NCBI RefSeq assembly: GCF_009687885.1
Contig: NZ_BLAF01000091.1
Coordinates: forward strand, 1-38,114
Direction: 5' to 3'
Length of the DNA: 38,114 bases
Source of the DNA: Acrocarpospora pleiomorpha
GTDB taxonomy: Bacteria > Actinomycetota > Actinomycetes > Streptosporangiales > Streptosporangiaceae
The position numbers and the translations under genes are program-made. The notes below the pieces were generated by a model. The model was given only the letters and a program-made list of their open reading frames with translations. It did not search any database and was not told the origin of the DNA. This document shows positions 1 to 10,669 of this stretch, in pieces (position 1 is the first letter of the stretch; the number at the start of each line of letters is the position of its first letter).

Positions 1-8
1 GGACAAGA

Positions 9-62
9 GGGCTGGGTGGGTGGGGGAAGCCCGGTTTGGGGTTTGGGGGAAATGGTCGGGGG
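9..62 (+). other. G-quadruplex-forming G runs upstream of the str operon
   Basis: Positions 9-26 hold four runs of at least three G separated by loops of 2, 1 and 1 bases, which is a canonical G-quadruplex motif. Three further runs follow at 38-41, 45-49 and 58-62. All are on the rpsL coding strand, upstream of the promoter proposed at 173-201, so they would lie in DNA or in a transcript coming from upstream. Fold and function are inference. Confidence 0.6.
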
Positions 63-172
63 AGTCGGATCGTCGGGGTAAACTAGTGGCGGACTCAATA
101 TCGGCCTGCGTGGGAAAGGTGGGCCGGGGACCCGGGCACGGGATCCCGATGACCCGCTGATGCGCGGCCGTT

Positions 173-201
173 TTGACGTGTTGCGTGGAGCTGGGTACTC
201 T
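173..201 (+). promoter_or_regulatory. Probable principal-sigma promoter of the str operon
   Basis: A -35 box TTGACG (173-178), a 17-bp spacer and a -10 box TACTCT (196-201) fit the actinobacterial housekeeping consensus TTGACN/TANNNT. Transcription would start near 208, giving a leader of about 210 nt before rpsL. No other stretch in 1-417 has both boxes at good spacing. Confidence 0.7.
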
Positions 202-417
202 TGCTCTTCGTGCCCACTGTTCGTGGGTCTGCACGCGTGCGCGCAGGTCGCGCCGAGTGGCTCTCTCCAAATCCAGCAAGGGTGTAACGCGATCAGATCG
301 CGACACGCCCGACCGCGTGGGTCGGCGGAGAGGGAAAACCAGCAGGTCATGACACCGGCAGCACCTGCGAAAAAGCATGTCACCGTATCACCGGCATAGG
401 CACGAAACGGAGTTGTA

Positions 418-792
418 GTGCCCACGATTCAGCAGTTGGTCCGCAAGGGCCGGCAGGACAAGGTCACCAAGACCAAGACTCCTGCGCTCAAGGGCAGCCC
501 GCAGCGGCGCGGTGTCTGCACCCGCGTCTACACCACTACCCCGAAGAAGCCGAACTCGGCGCTCCGGAAGGTCGCGCGTGTCCGCCTGACCAACGGCATC
601 GAGGTCACGGCCTACATCCCTGGTGTGGGTCACAACCTGCAGGAGCACTCGATCGTGCTCGTCCGTGGCGGTCGTGTGAAGGACCTCCCCGGCGTTCGCT
701 ACAAGATCATCCGCGGCTCGCTCGACACCCAGGGCGTCCGCAACCGCAAGCAGGCTCGCAGCCGCTACGGCGCCAAGAAGGAGAAGAAGTAA
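418..792 (+). CDS. rpsL: 30S ribosomal protein S12
   Basis: Decoding-centre protein of the small subunit, 124 residues, the normal length. The N-terminus MPTIQQLVRKGR and the TTPKKPNSALRK and GGRVKDLPGVRY blocks are diagnostic. Lys43 and Lys88, the classic positions of streptomycin-resistance substitutions, are both wild-type lysine, so no target-site resistance is predicted from this gene. Translation starts at GTG 418, five bases after GGAG (409-412). Its TAA stop shares one base with the rpsG ATG (792), which implies translational coupling. It is the first gene of the str operon, driven by the promoter at 173-201. Confidence 0.98.
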   Translation: MPTIQQLVRKGRQDKVTKTKTPALKGSPQRRGVCTRVYTTTPKKPNSALRKVARVRLTNGIEVTAYIPGVGHNLQEHSIVLVRGGRVKDLPGVRYKIIRGSLDTQGVRNRKQARSRYGAKKEKK

Positions 793-1262
793 TGCCTCGC
801 AAGGGTTCTCCTGGGCGTCGTCAGCTCATGTCCGACCCGGTGCACAACTCGCCGCTGGTCACCGCCCTGATCAACAAGGTCCTCCTGGACGGCAAGCGCT
901 CGATCGCCCAGTCGATCGTGTACGGCGCCCTCGAGGGTTGCAAGGATAAGACCGGCAACGACCCGGTCGTCACGCTCAAGCGCGCTCTCGACAACGTCAA
1001 GCCGACTCTCGAGGTCCGCAGCCGTCGGGTCGGTGGCGCCACGTACCAGGTTCCGGTCGAGGTGCGCGCGGCGCGCAGCACCACCCTGGCCCTGCGCTGG
1101 CTGGTGCAGTACTCCCGCGCCCGCCGTGAGAAGACCATGACCGAGCGCCTCATGAACGAGCTCCTCGACGCCAGCAACGGCCTCGGCGCGAGTGTCAAGA
1201 AGCGCGAGGACACCCACAAGATGGCCGAGTCCAACAAGGCCTTCGCTCACTACCGCTGGTAG
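792..1262 (+). CDS. rpsG: 30S ribosomal protein S7
   Basis: Primary binder of the 16S rRNA 3' domain that nucleates assembly of the 30S head and lines the E site; 156 residues, the standard bacterial length. The N-terminal MPRKGSPGRRQLMSDPVHNS and the C-terminal THKMAESNKAFAHYRW are characteristic. The ATG overlaps the rpsL stop by one base and there is no separate strong ribosome site, so it is probably translated by coupling. In E. coli S7 represses str-operon translation; whether that holds here cannot be seen. A 33-bp gap leads to fusA. Confidence 0.98.
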   Translation: MPRKGSPGRRQLMSDPVHNSPLVTALINKVLLDGKRSIAQSIVYGALEGCKDKTGNDPVVTLKRALDNVKPTLEVRSRRVGGATYQVPVEVRAARSTTLALRWLVQYSRARREKTMTERLMNELLDASNGLGASVKKREDTHKMAESNKAFAHYRW

Positions 1263-1295
1263 TCGGGCGCACCACCAAGCAAAGGACGCAGAGAA

Positions 1296-3395
<2,100 letters not shown>

Positions 3396-3450
3396 CCCCA
3401 GTCCTTTTGGAAGACGAAAGTCAAGTCAGAAATTCTCTAAGGAGAGACCA

Positions 3451-4644
<1,194 letters not shown>

Positions 4645-4650
4645 TACCAG

Positions 4651-4678
4651 GCGGCCGGGTCCACCAGGACCCGGCCGC
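4651..4678 (+). terminator. Perfect hairpin after tuf
   Basis: A 12-bp perfect GC-rich stem (4651-4662 with 4667-4678) and a 4-nt loop begin six bases after the tuf stop. No T tract follows. It resembles the T-tract-less terminators described in actinobacteria and probably ends or attenuates str-operon transcripts before rpsJ. Confidence 0.7.
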
Positions 4679-4682
4679 ACCC

Positions 4683-4758
4683 CGTGATGCCGCAGTCCCT
4701 TCGGAGGAATCCGAAGGAGCTGCCGGATCACGGAAAAAGATAAGCGGCAACCTGCCGC
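4683..4758 (+). promoter_or_regulatory. Structured leader of the S10 operon
   Basis: Two further inverted repeats lie between tuf and rpsJ. One is a long imperfect hairpin with outer arms 4683-4695 and 4720-4732 (11 of 13 pairs) and inner arms 4698-4705 and 4710-4717 (8 perfect pairs). The other is a 6-bp stem with a 3-nt loop (4744-4749 with 4753-4758). Autoregulation of S10 operons through L4 binding to a leader is known in gammaproteobacteria; any such role here is inference. Confidence 0.45.
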
Positions 4759-4800
4759 ACGTTACTTGTTCAGACGACAGCGAAGGACACCGAGGCCATT

Positions 4801-5109
4801 ATGGCGGGACAGAAGATCCGCATCCGGCTCAAGGCGTATGACCACGAGGTCATCGACAGCTCGGCCAAGAAGATCGTCGAGACGGTGACGCGTACCGGTG
4901 CGAAGGTCGCGGGCCCGGTGCCGCTGCCGACCGAGAAGAACGTGTACTGCGTCATCCGTTCGCCGCACAAGTACAAGGACAGCCGCGAGCACTTTGAGAT
5001 GCGCACGCACAAGCGGCTGATTGACATCATCGACCCGACACCCAAGACCGTCGACTCGCTCATGCGGCTCGACCTGCCCGCGGGTGTCGACATCTCGATC
5101 AAGCTCTGA
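4801..5109 (+). CDS. rpsJ: 30S ribosomal protein S10
   Basis: Small-subunit head protein, equivalent to NusE, which also joins transcription antitermination complexes through NusB and NusG. The 102 residues are typical. MAGQKIRIRLKAYDHEVID and the C-terminal DLPAGVDISIKL identify it. ATG 4801 is preceded by GAGG at 4792-4795. First gene of the S10 operon, 156 bp after tuf with a structured leader between them; 14 bp separate it from rplC. Confidence 0.98.
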   Translation: MAGQKIRIRLKAYDHEVIDSSAKKIVETVTRTGAKVAGPVPLPTEKNVYCVIRSPHKYKDSREHFEMRTHKRLIDIIDPTPKTVDSLMRLDLPAGVDISIKL

Positions 5110-5123
5110 GGGAACGCACTGAC

Positions 5124-5777
5124 ATGGCTAAGCAGATCAAGGGCGTCCTGGGCAAGAAGCTCGGCATGACCCAGGTCTTCGACGAGGGCAACCGGATGGT
5201 TCCGGTGACCGTCGTCGAGGCCGGTCCGTGCGTGGTGACCAGGGTCCGCACGGAAGAGCGCGACGGCTACGCCGCCGTACAGCTCGGTTACGGGCAGGTC
5301 GACCCGCGCAAGGTCAACAAGCCGCTCGGCGACTACCTGCGCAAGCACGACATCACCCCGCGCCGCTTCTTCGTCGAGGTACGCACCGACGACGCCTCCG
5401 ACTACACCCTGGGCCAGGAAGTCCTCGCGGACACCTTCGAGGCCGGCCAGCACGTCGACGTGACGGGCAAGAGCAAGGGCAAGGGCTTCGCGGGCGTCAT
5501 GAAGCGCCACAACTTCAAGGGTCTCAGCGCCTCGCACGGCACCCAGCGCAAGCACCGCTCGCCTGGCTCCATCGGCGGTTGCGCCACGCCGGGCCGCGTC
5601 TTCAAGGGCGTGCGGATGGCCGGTCGGATGGGCAACGTCCGCACCACCATCCAGAGCCTCAAGGTGCACGCCGTGGACGTCGAGAAGAACCTCATCCTGA
5701 TCAAGGGTGCGATTCCCGGCGCCAACGGCAGCCTGGTCCTCATCCGTACCGCAGCCAAGAAGGGGGCCGGCAAGTGA
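5124..5777 (+). CDS. rplC: 50S ribosomal protein L3
   Basis: Early-assembly 23S rRNA binder whose loop approaches the peptidyl-transferase centre. It has 217 residues, within the usual 205-220. The N-terminus KGVLGKKLGMTQVFDE and the RSPGSIGGCATPGRVFKG block are family signatures. The stop TGA overlaps the GTG of rplD (5774) in a GTGA arrangement, so the two genes are translationally coupled. Confidence 0.98.
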   Translation: MAKQIKGVLGKKLGMTQVFDEGNRMVPVTVVEAGPCVVTRVRTEERDGYAAVQLGYGQVDPRKVNKPLGDYLRKHDITPRRFFVEVRTDDASDYTLGQEVLADTFEAGQHVDVTGKSKGKGFAGVMKRHNFKGLSASHGTQRKHRSPGSIGGCATPGRVFKGVRMAGRMGNVRTTIQSLKVHAVDVEKNLILIKGAIPGANGSLVLIRTAAKKGAGK

Positions 5778-6424
5778 GCACGATCGACGTTCTCGACGCC
5801 AGTGGCGCCAAGACGGGCAGCAGCGTTGACCTGCCGGAGGACATCTTCGGTGTCAAGGTCAACATTCCGCTGATCCACCAGGTCGTCGTGGCCCAGCTGG
5901 CCGCGCGCCGGCAGGGCACGCACGCCACCAAGACCCGCGGCCAGGTCCGCGGCGGTGGCAAGAAGCCGTACCGGCAGAAGGGCACCGGCCGGGCCCGCCA
6001 GGGTTCGACCCGGGCGCCGCAGTTCGCCGGCGGTGGCACCGTGCACGGCCCGCAGCCGCGCTCGTACGAGCAGAAGACGCCCAAGAAGATGAAGGCCGCC
6101 GCGCTTCGCGGCGCGCTCTCCGACCGCGCGGGCGGCGGCCGGGTGCACGTGGTGAGCGAGCTGGTCACGGGCGAGACGCCCAAGACCAAGACCGCGCTCC
6201 AGGCGCTTCGCAAGATCACCGAGGCGCGCAGCGTGCTCGTCGTGGTCGGCGAGGACGACGAGCTCACCTGGCTGAGCCTGCGCAACGCCCCGGAGGTCCA
6301 CCTGCTGGACGCCGGGCAGCTGAACACCTATGACGTGCTGTGCCACGACGACGTCGTCTTCACGCAGGAGGCGTACGACACGGTGGTGGCGCGGCTCGCG
6401 AAGAGCGGGAAGGAAGAGGCCTGA
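5774..6424 (+). CDS. rplD: 50S ribosomal protein L4
   Basis: Lines the nascent-peptide exit tunnel; in E. coli it also represses its own operon. From GTG 5774 it has 216 residues. The tunnel-loop region RGGGKKPYRQKGTGRARQGS is conserved, with no macrolide-resistance-like lesion obvious to me. The start is fixed by the GTGA overlap with rplC and by the family-like N-terminus STIDVLD. The frame is also open upstream through rplC, which is a high-G+C artefact. The stop overlaps the rplW ATG by one base. Confidence 0.97.
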   Translation: MSTIDVLDASGAKTGSSVDLPEDIFGVKVNIPLIHQVVVAQLAARRQGTHATKTRGQVRGGGKKPYRQKGTGRARQGSTRAPQFAGGGTVHGPQPRSYEQKTPKKMKAAALRGALSDRAGGGRVHVVSELVTGETPKTKTALQALRKITEARSVLVVVGEDDELTWLSLRNAPEVHLLDAGQLNTYDVLCHDDVVFTQEAYDTVVARLAKSGKEEA

Positions 6425-6726
6425 TGCAGAAGATCGCCGACCCGCGCGACATCATCATCAAGCCGATCGTCTCTGAGAAGAGCTACGGCCTGATCGACGA
6501 GCACAACAAGTACACGTTCCTGGTTCGGCAGGGGGTGAACAAGACGCAGGTGAAGATCGCCATCGAGCAGATTTTCGGGGTCAAGGTGACCAGCGTCAAC
6601 ACCATCAACCGCCAGGGCAAGCGCAAGCGGACCCGGTTCGGTTACGGCCAGCGTCCGGCTACCAAGCGCGCGATCGTGAGCCTGGCCGAAGGCGAGCGTA
6701 TCGACATCTTCGGCCAGATCGGCTGA
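6424..6726 (+). CDS. rplW: 50S ribosomal protein L23
   Basis: Sits at the tunnel exit and is the docking site for trigger factor and signal recognition particle. It has 100 residues from ATG 6424, the usual size. DPRDIIIKPIVSEKSY and NTINRQGKRKRTRFG are characteristic. The TGATG overlap with rplD sets the start. An 84-bp gap with a hairpin separates it from rplB. Confidence 0.97.
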   Translation: MQKIADPRDIIIKPIVSEKSYGLIDEHNKYTFLVRQGVNKTQVKIAIEQIFGVKVTSVNTINRQGKRKRTRFGYGQRPATKRAIVSLAEGERIDIFGQIG

Positions 6727-6751
6727 GGCTGAAGCTGCACGTCAGCACCGA

Positions 6752-6777
6752 GGGGGACCGCCAGGTGGCGGACCCCC
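6752..6777 (+). other. Intra-operon hairpin between rplW and rplB
   Basis: Inverted repeat with arms 6752-6762 and 6767-6777, ten of eleven positions paired, and a 4-nt loop. There is no T tract. It could attenuate transcription, stabilise an mRNA end or be a processing site; the sequence does not discriminate. Confidence 0.5.
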
Positions 6778-6810
6778 GTCGGTATGAATCGACAAGGATG
6801 AACGAAAAAG

Positions 6811-7647
6811 ATGGGCATCCGTAAATACAAGCCGACGACCCCGGGTCGCCGCGGCGCGAGTGTCTCGGACTTCGCCGAGATCACGCGCAGCACGCCCGAG
6901 AAGTCGCTGCTTGCTCCCCTGCACAGCAAGGGCGGCCGCAACGTGCACGGCCGGGTCACGGCCCGGCACCAGGGCGGCGGTCACAAGCGCGCCTACCGGA
7001 TCATCGATTTCCGCAGGCACGACAAGGACGGGATCCCGGCCAAGGTCGCTCACATCGAGTACGACCCGAACCGCACCTCCCGCATCGCCCTGCTGCACTA
7101 CGCCGACGGCGAGAAGCGCTACATCCTCGCGCCGACCGGCATCAAGCAGGGTGACCGCATCGAGAACGGCCCCGGCGCCGACATCAAGCCGGGCAACTGC
7201 CTGCCGCTGCGCAACATCCCGACCGGTACCTTCATCCACGCGGTGGAGCTCCGCCCGGGCGGCGGCGCCAAGCTGGGCCGCAGCGCCGGCGCGCAGATCC
7301 AGCTGCTGGCCAAGGAGGGCACTTACGCCACGCTGCGTATGCCGTCCGGTGAAATGCGCCAGGTCGATGTGCGCTGCCGGGCCTCCGTCGGACAGGTCGG
7401 CAACGCCGAGCAGGCCAACATCAACATCGGCAAGGCGGGCCGCAACCGGTGGAAGGGCAAGCGCCCGACCGTCCGCGGTGTCGCCATGAACCCTGTCGAC
7501 CACCCGCACGGTGGTGGCGAGGGCAAGACCTCCGGTGGTCGCCACCCGGTCAACCCCAAGGGCAAGCCCGAGGGACGGACCCGGCAGGCGAACAAGGCCA
7601 GCGACCGGCTGATCATCCGACGTCGGAGCAAGAGGAAGAAGCGGTAG
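6811..7647 (+). CDS. rplB: 50S ribosomal protein L2
   Basis: The largest primary 23S rRNA binder, needed for subunit association and peptidyl-transferase activity. It has 278 residues, full length. MGIRKYKPTTPGRRGASVSD and the C-terminal MNPVDHPHGGGEGKTSGGRH block, with the conserved His near the peptidyl-transferase centre, are intact. ATG 6811 follows AAGGAT (6794-6799). Short gap of 11 bp to rpsS. Confidence 0.98.
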   Translation: MGIRKYKPTTPGRRGASVSDFAEITRSTPEKSLLAPLHSKGGRNVHGRVTARHQGGGHKRAYRIIDFRRHDKDGIPAKVAHIEYDPNRTSRIALLHYADGEKRYILAPTGIKQGDRIENGPGADIKPGNCLPLRNIPTGTFIHAVELRPGGGAKLGRSAGAQIQLLAKEGTYATLRMPSGEMRQVDVRCRASVGQVGNAEQANINIGKAGRNRWKGKRPTVRGVAMNPVDHPHGGGEGKTSGGRHPVNPKGKPEGRTRQANKASDRLIIRRRSKRKKR

Positions 7648-7658
7648 GAGCAGCCGAA

Positions 7659-7937
7659 ATGCCACGTAGCCTTAAGAAGGGTCCCTTCGTGGACGATCAC
7701 CTTCAGAAGAAGGTCGACGTCCAGAACGAGAAGGGCACCAAGACCGTCATCAAGACGTGGTCGCGGCGCTCCATGATCGTGCCCGACATGCTCGGGCACA
7801 CGATCGCCGTGCACGACGGCCGCAAGCACGTCCCGGTGTTCATCACCGAGTCGATGATCGGCCACAAGCTCGGGGAGTTCGCGCCTACGCGGACCTTCCG
7901 CAGCCACGTCAAGGAAGACCGCCGCAGTCGGCGGTAG
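7659..7937 (+). CDS. rpsS: 30S ribosomal protein S19
   Basis: Head protein that pairs with S13 and contacts the A-site finger. It has 92 residues from ATG 7659. The N-terminus MPRSLKKGPFVDDHL and the C-terminal GEFAPTRTFRSHVKEDRRSR are diagnostic. The start is chosen by family length and by GGAG (7647-7650) upstream; the frame continues open into rplB but has no family similarity there. Confidence 0.97.
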   Translation: MPRSLKKGPFVDDHLQKKVDVQNEKGTKTVIKTWSRRSMIVPDMLGHTIAVHDGRKHVPVFITESMIGHKLGEFAPTRTFRSHVKEDRRSRR

Positions 7938-7965
7938 CGCCTTCATAAGCAACTAGGAGACAGCG

Positions 7966-8319
7966 ATGGAAGCCAGGGCACAGGCGCGGTACGCGCGCCA
8001 CACGCCCCGGAAGGCCCGCCGGGTGGTGGACCTCATTCGCGGCCTGCCCGCTTCGGAGGCGCAGGCCGTACTGCAGTTCGCCCCGCAGGCGGCGAGCGAG
8101 ACCGTGTACAAGGTGCTCTCGTCCGCCATGGCGAACGCCGAGCACAACTTCAAGCTCGACCGTGAGACGCTCGTCGTGAGCCGTGCGTGGGTGGACGAGG
8201 GACCGACGCTCAAGCGGTTCCGTCCCCGGGCCCAGGGTCGCGCCTATCGGATCAACAAGCGGACCAGCCACATCACCGTGATCGTGGAGTCCCGCGAGCC
8301 GAAGGGGAGGACCCGCTAG
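7966..8319 (+). CDS. rplV: 50S ribosomal protein L22
   Basis: Spans the 50S subunit from surface to the exit-tunnel constriction. It has 117 residues, a normal size. ARYARHTPRKARRVVDLIRG near the start and the beta-hairpin loop FRPRAQGRAYRINKRTSHIT are conserved without an insertion or deletion of the macrolide-resistance type. AGGAGA precedes ATG 7966. The TAG stop shares its last base with the rpsC GTG. Confidence 0.98.
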   Translation: MEARAQARYARHTPRKARRVVDLIRGLPASEAQAVLQFAPQAASETVYKVLSSAMANAEHNFKLDRETLVVSRAWVDEGPTLKRFRPRAQGRAYRINKRTSHITVIVESREPKGRTR

Positions 8320-9191
8320 TGGGCCAGAAGGTTAACCCGCACGGGTTCCGTCTCGGTATCACGACCGACTTCAAGAGCCGGTGGTACGCCGACAAGCTGT
8401 ACAAGGCGTACGTGGCCGAGGATGTCTCGATCCGCCGCATGCTGCAGAAGGGCATGGAGCGGGCCGGTATCTCCAAGGTCGAGATCGAGCGGACCACCGA
8501 CCGCGTCCAGGTCGACATCCACACCGCCCGGCCGGGCATCGTCATCGGCCGTCGCGGCGCGGAGGCCGACCGTATCCGCGGCGACCTGGAGAAGCTGACC
8601 AAGAAGCAGGTTCAGCTCAACATCCTCGAGGTGAAGAACCCCGAGATCGACGCGCAGCTGGTCGCGCAGGGCGTGGCCGAGCAGCTCTCCAGCCGGGTCT
8701 CGTTCCGCCGCGCGATGCGCAAGGCGATGCAGTCCGCCATGAAGAGCGGCGCCAAGGGCATCCGGGTCCAGTGCTCGGGTCGCCTCGGCGGCGCGGAGAT
8801 GTCCCGTTCGGAGTTCTACCGCGAGGGCCGCGTGCCCCTGCACACGCTCCGCGCGGACATCGACTACGGCTTCTACGAGGCCAAGACCACCTTCGGCCGG
8901 ATCGGCGTGAAGGTGTGGATCTACAAGGGTGAGGCCCCGACCTCTCGCGCCGAGCGCGAGGCGGCGGCGGCCGGAGCCCGCGCGGGCCAGCGTCGCGAGC
9001 GTGACGACCGTCGCGGTGGTGGCGGTGGTGGCGGTGGCGCCGAGCGTCCTCGTCGCGGTGGTGGCGGTGACCGTCCCCGTCGTGGCGGCGCGGGCGGTGG
9101 CCGTACCGAACGCGCACCCCGTACCGAGGCGGCCGCGCAGGCCGCCCCCGAGAGCGGCCCGGCGGAGCAGCCGGGTGCTGAAGGGAGCTGA
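8319..9191 (+). CDS. rpsC: 30S ribosomal protein S3 with a long Gly/Arg-rich tail
   Basis: mRNA-entry-tunnel protein with ribosome helicase activity, together with S4 and S5. From GTG 8319 it has 290 residues. The KH RNA-binding domain (IVIGRRGAEADRIR, about residues 69-82) and the C-terminal S3 domain end near residue 215. The last 70 or so residues are a low-complexity tail of RR, GGGG and PRR units, then Ala/Glu/Pro. Extended S3 tails are common in actinobacteria, but this one is long and its Gly run (9015-9110) is nearly a trinucleotide repeat. The start overlaps the rplV stop (TAGTG). Confidence 0.97.
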   Translation: MGQKVNPHGFRLGITTDFKSRWYADKLYKAYVAEDVSIRRMLQKGMERAGISKVEIERTTDRVQVDIHTARPGIVIGRRGAEADRIRGDLEKLTKKQVQLNILEVKNPEIDAQLVAQGVAEQLSSRVSFRRAMRKAMQSAMKSGAKGIRVQCSGRLGGAEMSRSEFYREGRVPLHTLRADIDYGFYEAKTTFGRIGVKVWIYKGEAPTSRAEREAAAAGARAGQRRERDDRRGGGGGGGGAERPRRGGGGDRPRRGGAGGGRTERAPRTEAAAQAAPESGPAEQPGAEGS

Positions 9192-9193
9192 CC

Positions 9194-9613
9194 ATGCTGA
9201 TCCCGCGCAGGGTCAAGCACCGTAAGCAGCACCGGCCCGACCGTCACGGCGCCGCCAAGGGCGGCACCAGGGTCGTGTTCGGCGAGTTCGGCATTCAGGC
9301 GCTGGAGCACTCCTACGTGACCAACCGCCAGATCGAGTCGGCTCGTATCGCCATGACCCGGCACATCCGCCGTGGCGGCAAGGTGTGGATCAACATCTAC
9401 CCGGACCGCCCGCTCACCAAGAAGCCGGCCGAGACCCGCATGGGTTCCGGTAAGGGTTCGCCGGAGTGGTGGATCGCCAATGTCAAGCCCGGCCGCGTCA
9501 TGTTCGAGCTGTCTGGTGTCCCCGAGACCATCGCCCGTGAGGCGATGCGCCGGGCGATCCACAAGCTGCCCATGAAGTGCCGGTTTATTAAGCGTGAAGT
9601 GGGTGAGGCGTGA
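9194..9613 (+). CDS. rplP: 50S ribosomal protein L16
   Basis: Helps shape the A-site tRNA channel of the large subunit. It has 139 residues. MLIPRRVKHRKQHRPDRHG and the MGSGKGSPEWWIANVKPGR segment are unmistakable. GGGAG lies just before the ATG and only two bases separate it from rpsC. Its TGA overlaps the rpmC ATG by one base. Confidence 0.98.
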   Translation: MLIPRRVKHRKQHRPDRHGAAKGGTRVVFGEFGIQALEHSYVTNRQIESARIAMTRHIRRGGKVWINIYPDRPLTKKPAETRMGSGKGSPEWWIANVKPGRVMFELSGVPETIAREAMRRAIHKLPMKCRFIKREVGEA

Positions 9614-9849
9614 TGGCTAAGGGCCTGACCGCCGGTGAGCTGCGGGTGGAGGACCAGGAAGCCCTGGTCCAGAAGCTCAAGGAAGCCAAGGAGGAGCTGT
9701 TCAACCTCCGCTTCCAGTCGGCGACCGGTCAGTTGGAGAGCCACGGGCGGCTGCGCGCCGTCCGCCGCGAGATCGCCCGTATCTACACCGTGATGCGCGA
9801 GCGGGAGCTCGGCATCGTCACGGTCGAGAAGGAGTCGAGCGATGGCTGA
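9613..9849 (+). CDS. rpmC: 50S ribosomal protein L29
   Basis: Small two-helix protein at the tunnel exit beside L23. It has 78 residues from ATG 9613. The signature KEELFNLRFQSATGQLES is present. A GTG lies in frame at 9610, one codon earlier, but the ATG in the TGATG overlap with rplP is the more likely start. It overlaps rpsQ by 8 bases. Confidence 0.96.
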   Translation: MAKGLTAGELRVEDQEALVQKLKEAKEELFNLRFQSATGQLESHGRLRAVRREIARIYTVMRERELGIVTVEKESSDG

Positions 9850-10126
9850 AGCAACTGAGAACACCGAGAAGACCACGCGTAACTACCGCAAGACCCGCGA
9901 GGGCCTGGTGGTCAGCGACAAGATGGAGAAGACCGTCGTCGTCGCCGTCGAGGACCGCGTGAAGCACCCGCTGTACGGCAAGGTCATCCGCCGTACCACG
10001 AAGTACAAGGCGCACGACGAGGCCAACACGGCCGGGGTCGGCGACCGCGTGCTCCTGATGGAGACCCGGCCGCTGTCCGCCACCAAGCGGTGGCGGGTCG
10101 TGGAAGTGCTCGAACGCGCCAAGTAA
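9842..10126 (+). CDS. rpsQ: 30S ribosomal protein S17
   Basis: Primary 16S rRNA binder of the 5' domain. It has 94 residues: an OB fold with RKTREGLVVSDKMEKTVVVA and HPLYGKVIRRTTKYKAHDE. The first dozen residues (MAEATENTEKTT) are an acidic, Thr-rich extension. The start lies inside the rpmC end, an 8-bp overlap. Last gene of the S10 block; a 174-bp hairpin-rich gap follows. Confidence 0.97.
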   Translation: MAEATENTEKTTRNYRKTREGLVVSDKMEKTVVVAVEDRVKHPLYGKVIRRTTKYKAHDEANTAGVGDRVLLMETRPLSATKRWRVVEVLERAK

Positions 10127-10141
10127 CACAGACGCGCCTCG

Positions 10142-10273
10142 TGGGGGGTGGGCGACCGCCCCCCATGGTGGTGTCCAAGGGGCCTCACGGCCCGCCTGCG
10201 GCGACGGTCCCACGTGGACTGGCGCCGGGGGAAAAAGACCACATTGGTTCCGCCAGGCTCATCCCCGGATGAG
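10142..10273 (+). other. Hairpin-rich gap between S10 and spc blocks
   Basis: The 174-bp gap between rpsQ and rplN holds a 7-bp G/C hairpin (10142-10148 with 10159-10165, 10-nt loop), a CCACGTGG palindrome (10210-10217) and a 6-bp stem (10258-10263 with 10268-10273). I find no convincing -35/-10 pair. The first hairpin probably marks the end of the S10 transcription unit, or a partial terminator. Confidence 0.5.
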
Positions 10274-10300
10274 AACCGGCGAGACACACAGGAGTTAGAC

Positions 10301-10669
10301 GTGATCCAGCAGGAGTCGCGACTCAAGGTCGCCGACAACACGGGTGCCAAGGAGATTCTCTGCATCCGCGTGCTCGGTGGCTCGGGCCGGCGCTACGCGG
10401 GGATCGGCGACATCATCGTTGCGACGGTGAAGGACGCCATCCCGGGCGGCGGCGTGAAGAAGGGCGACGTCGTCAAGGCCGTCGTCGTGCGCACCGTCAA
10501 GGAGCGCAGGCGGCCGGACGGTTCGTACATCCGCTTCGACGAGAACGCGGCGGTCATCATCAAGGACAGCGGTGACCCCCGGGGCACGCGTATCTTCGGC
10601 CCGGTGGGCCGCGAGCTGCGTGACAAGAAGTTCATGCGCATCATCTCGCTCGCGCCGGAGGTGCTGTAA
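10301..10669 (+). CDS. rplN: 50S ribosomal protein L14
   Basis: Large-subunit interface protein and the docking site of the silencing factor RsfS. It has 122 residues from GTG 10301, the invariant family length. MIQQESRLKVADNTGAKEI and the C-terminal RIISLAPEVL are diagnostic. GGAG (10291-10294) precedes the GTG. First gene of the spc block; rplX begins directly after its stop. Confidence 0.98.
   Translation: MIQQESRLKVADNTGAKEILCIRVLGGSGRRYAGIGDIIVATVKDAIPGGGVKKGDVVKAVVVRTVKERRRPDGSYIRFDENAAVIIKDSGDPRGTRIFGPVGRELRDKKFMRIISLAPEVL

Larger units (their letters stand above)
1..417 (+). other. Non-coding region upstream of rpsL
   Basis: No recognisable protein is encoded here; short open frames do not resemble the C-terminus of rpoC, the usual upstream neighbour. 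The stretch contains the G-run block (9-62), a promoter (173-201), a roughly 210-nt leader and a small hairpin with stems at 309-314 and 320-325. The long leader leaves room for post-transcriptional control of the str operon, but I recognise no known riboswitch or leader family. Confidence 0.7.

Noticed and set aside
160..399. A 79-codon plus-strand frame before rpsL
   Set aside because: It covers the predicted promoter and leader, has no recognisable protein pattern and no ribosome site.
1..417. Tail of rpoC at the window start
   Set aside because: All three frames give Gly/Val/Trp-rich text without the conserved beta' C-terminus.
8993..9120. Glycine-codon repeats in rpsC as a CRISPR or satellite array
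   Set aside because: The repeats are codon-level, without spacers of constant length, and encode the S3 tail.
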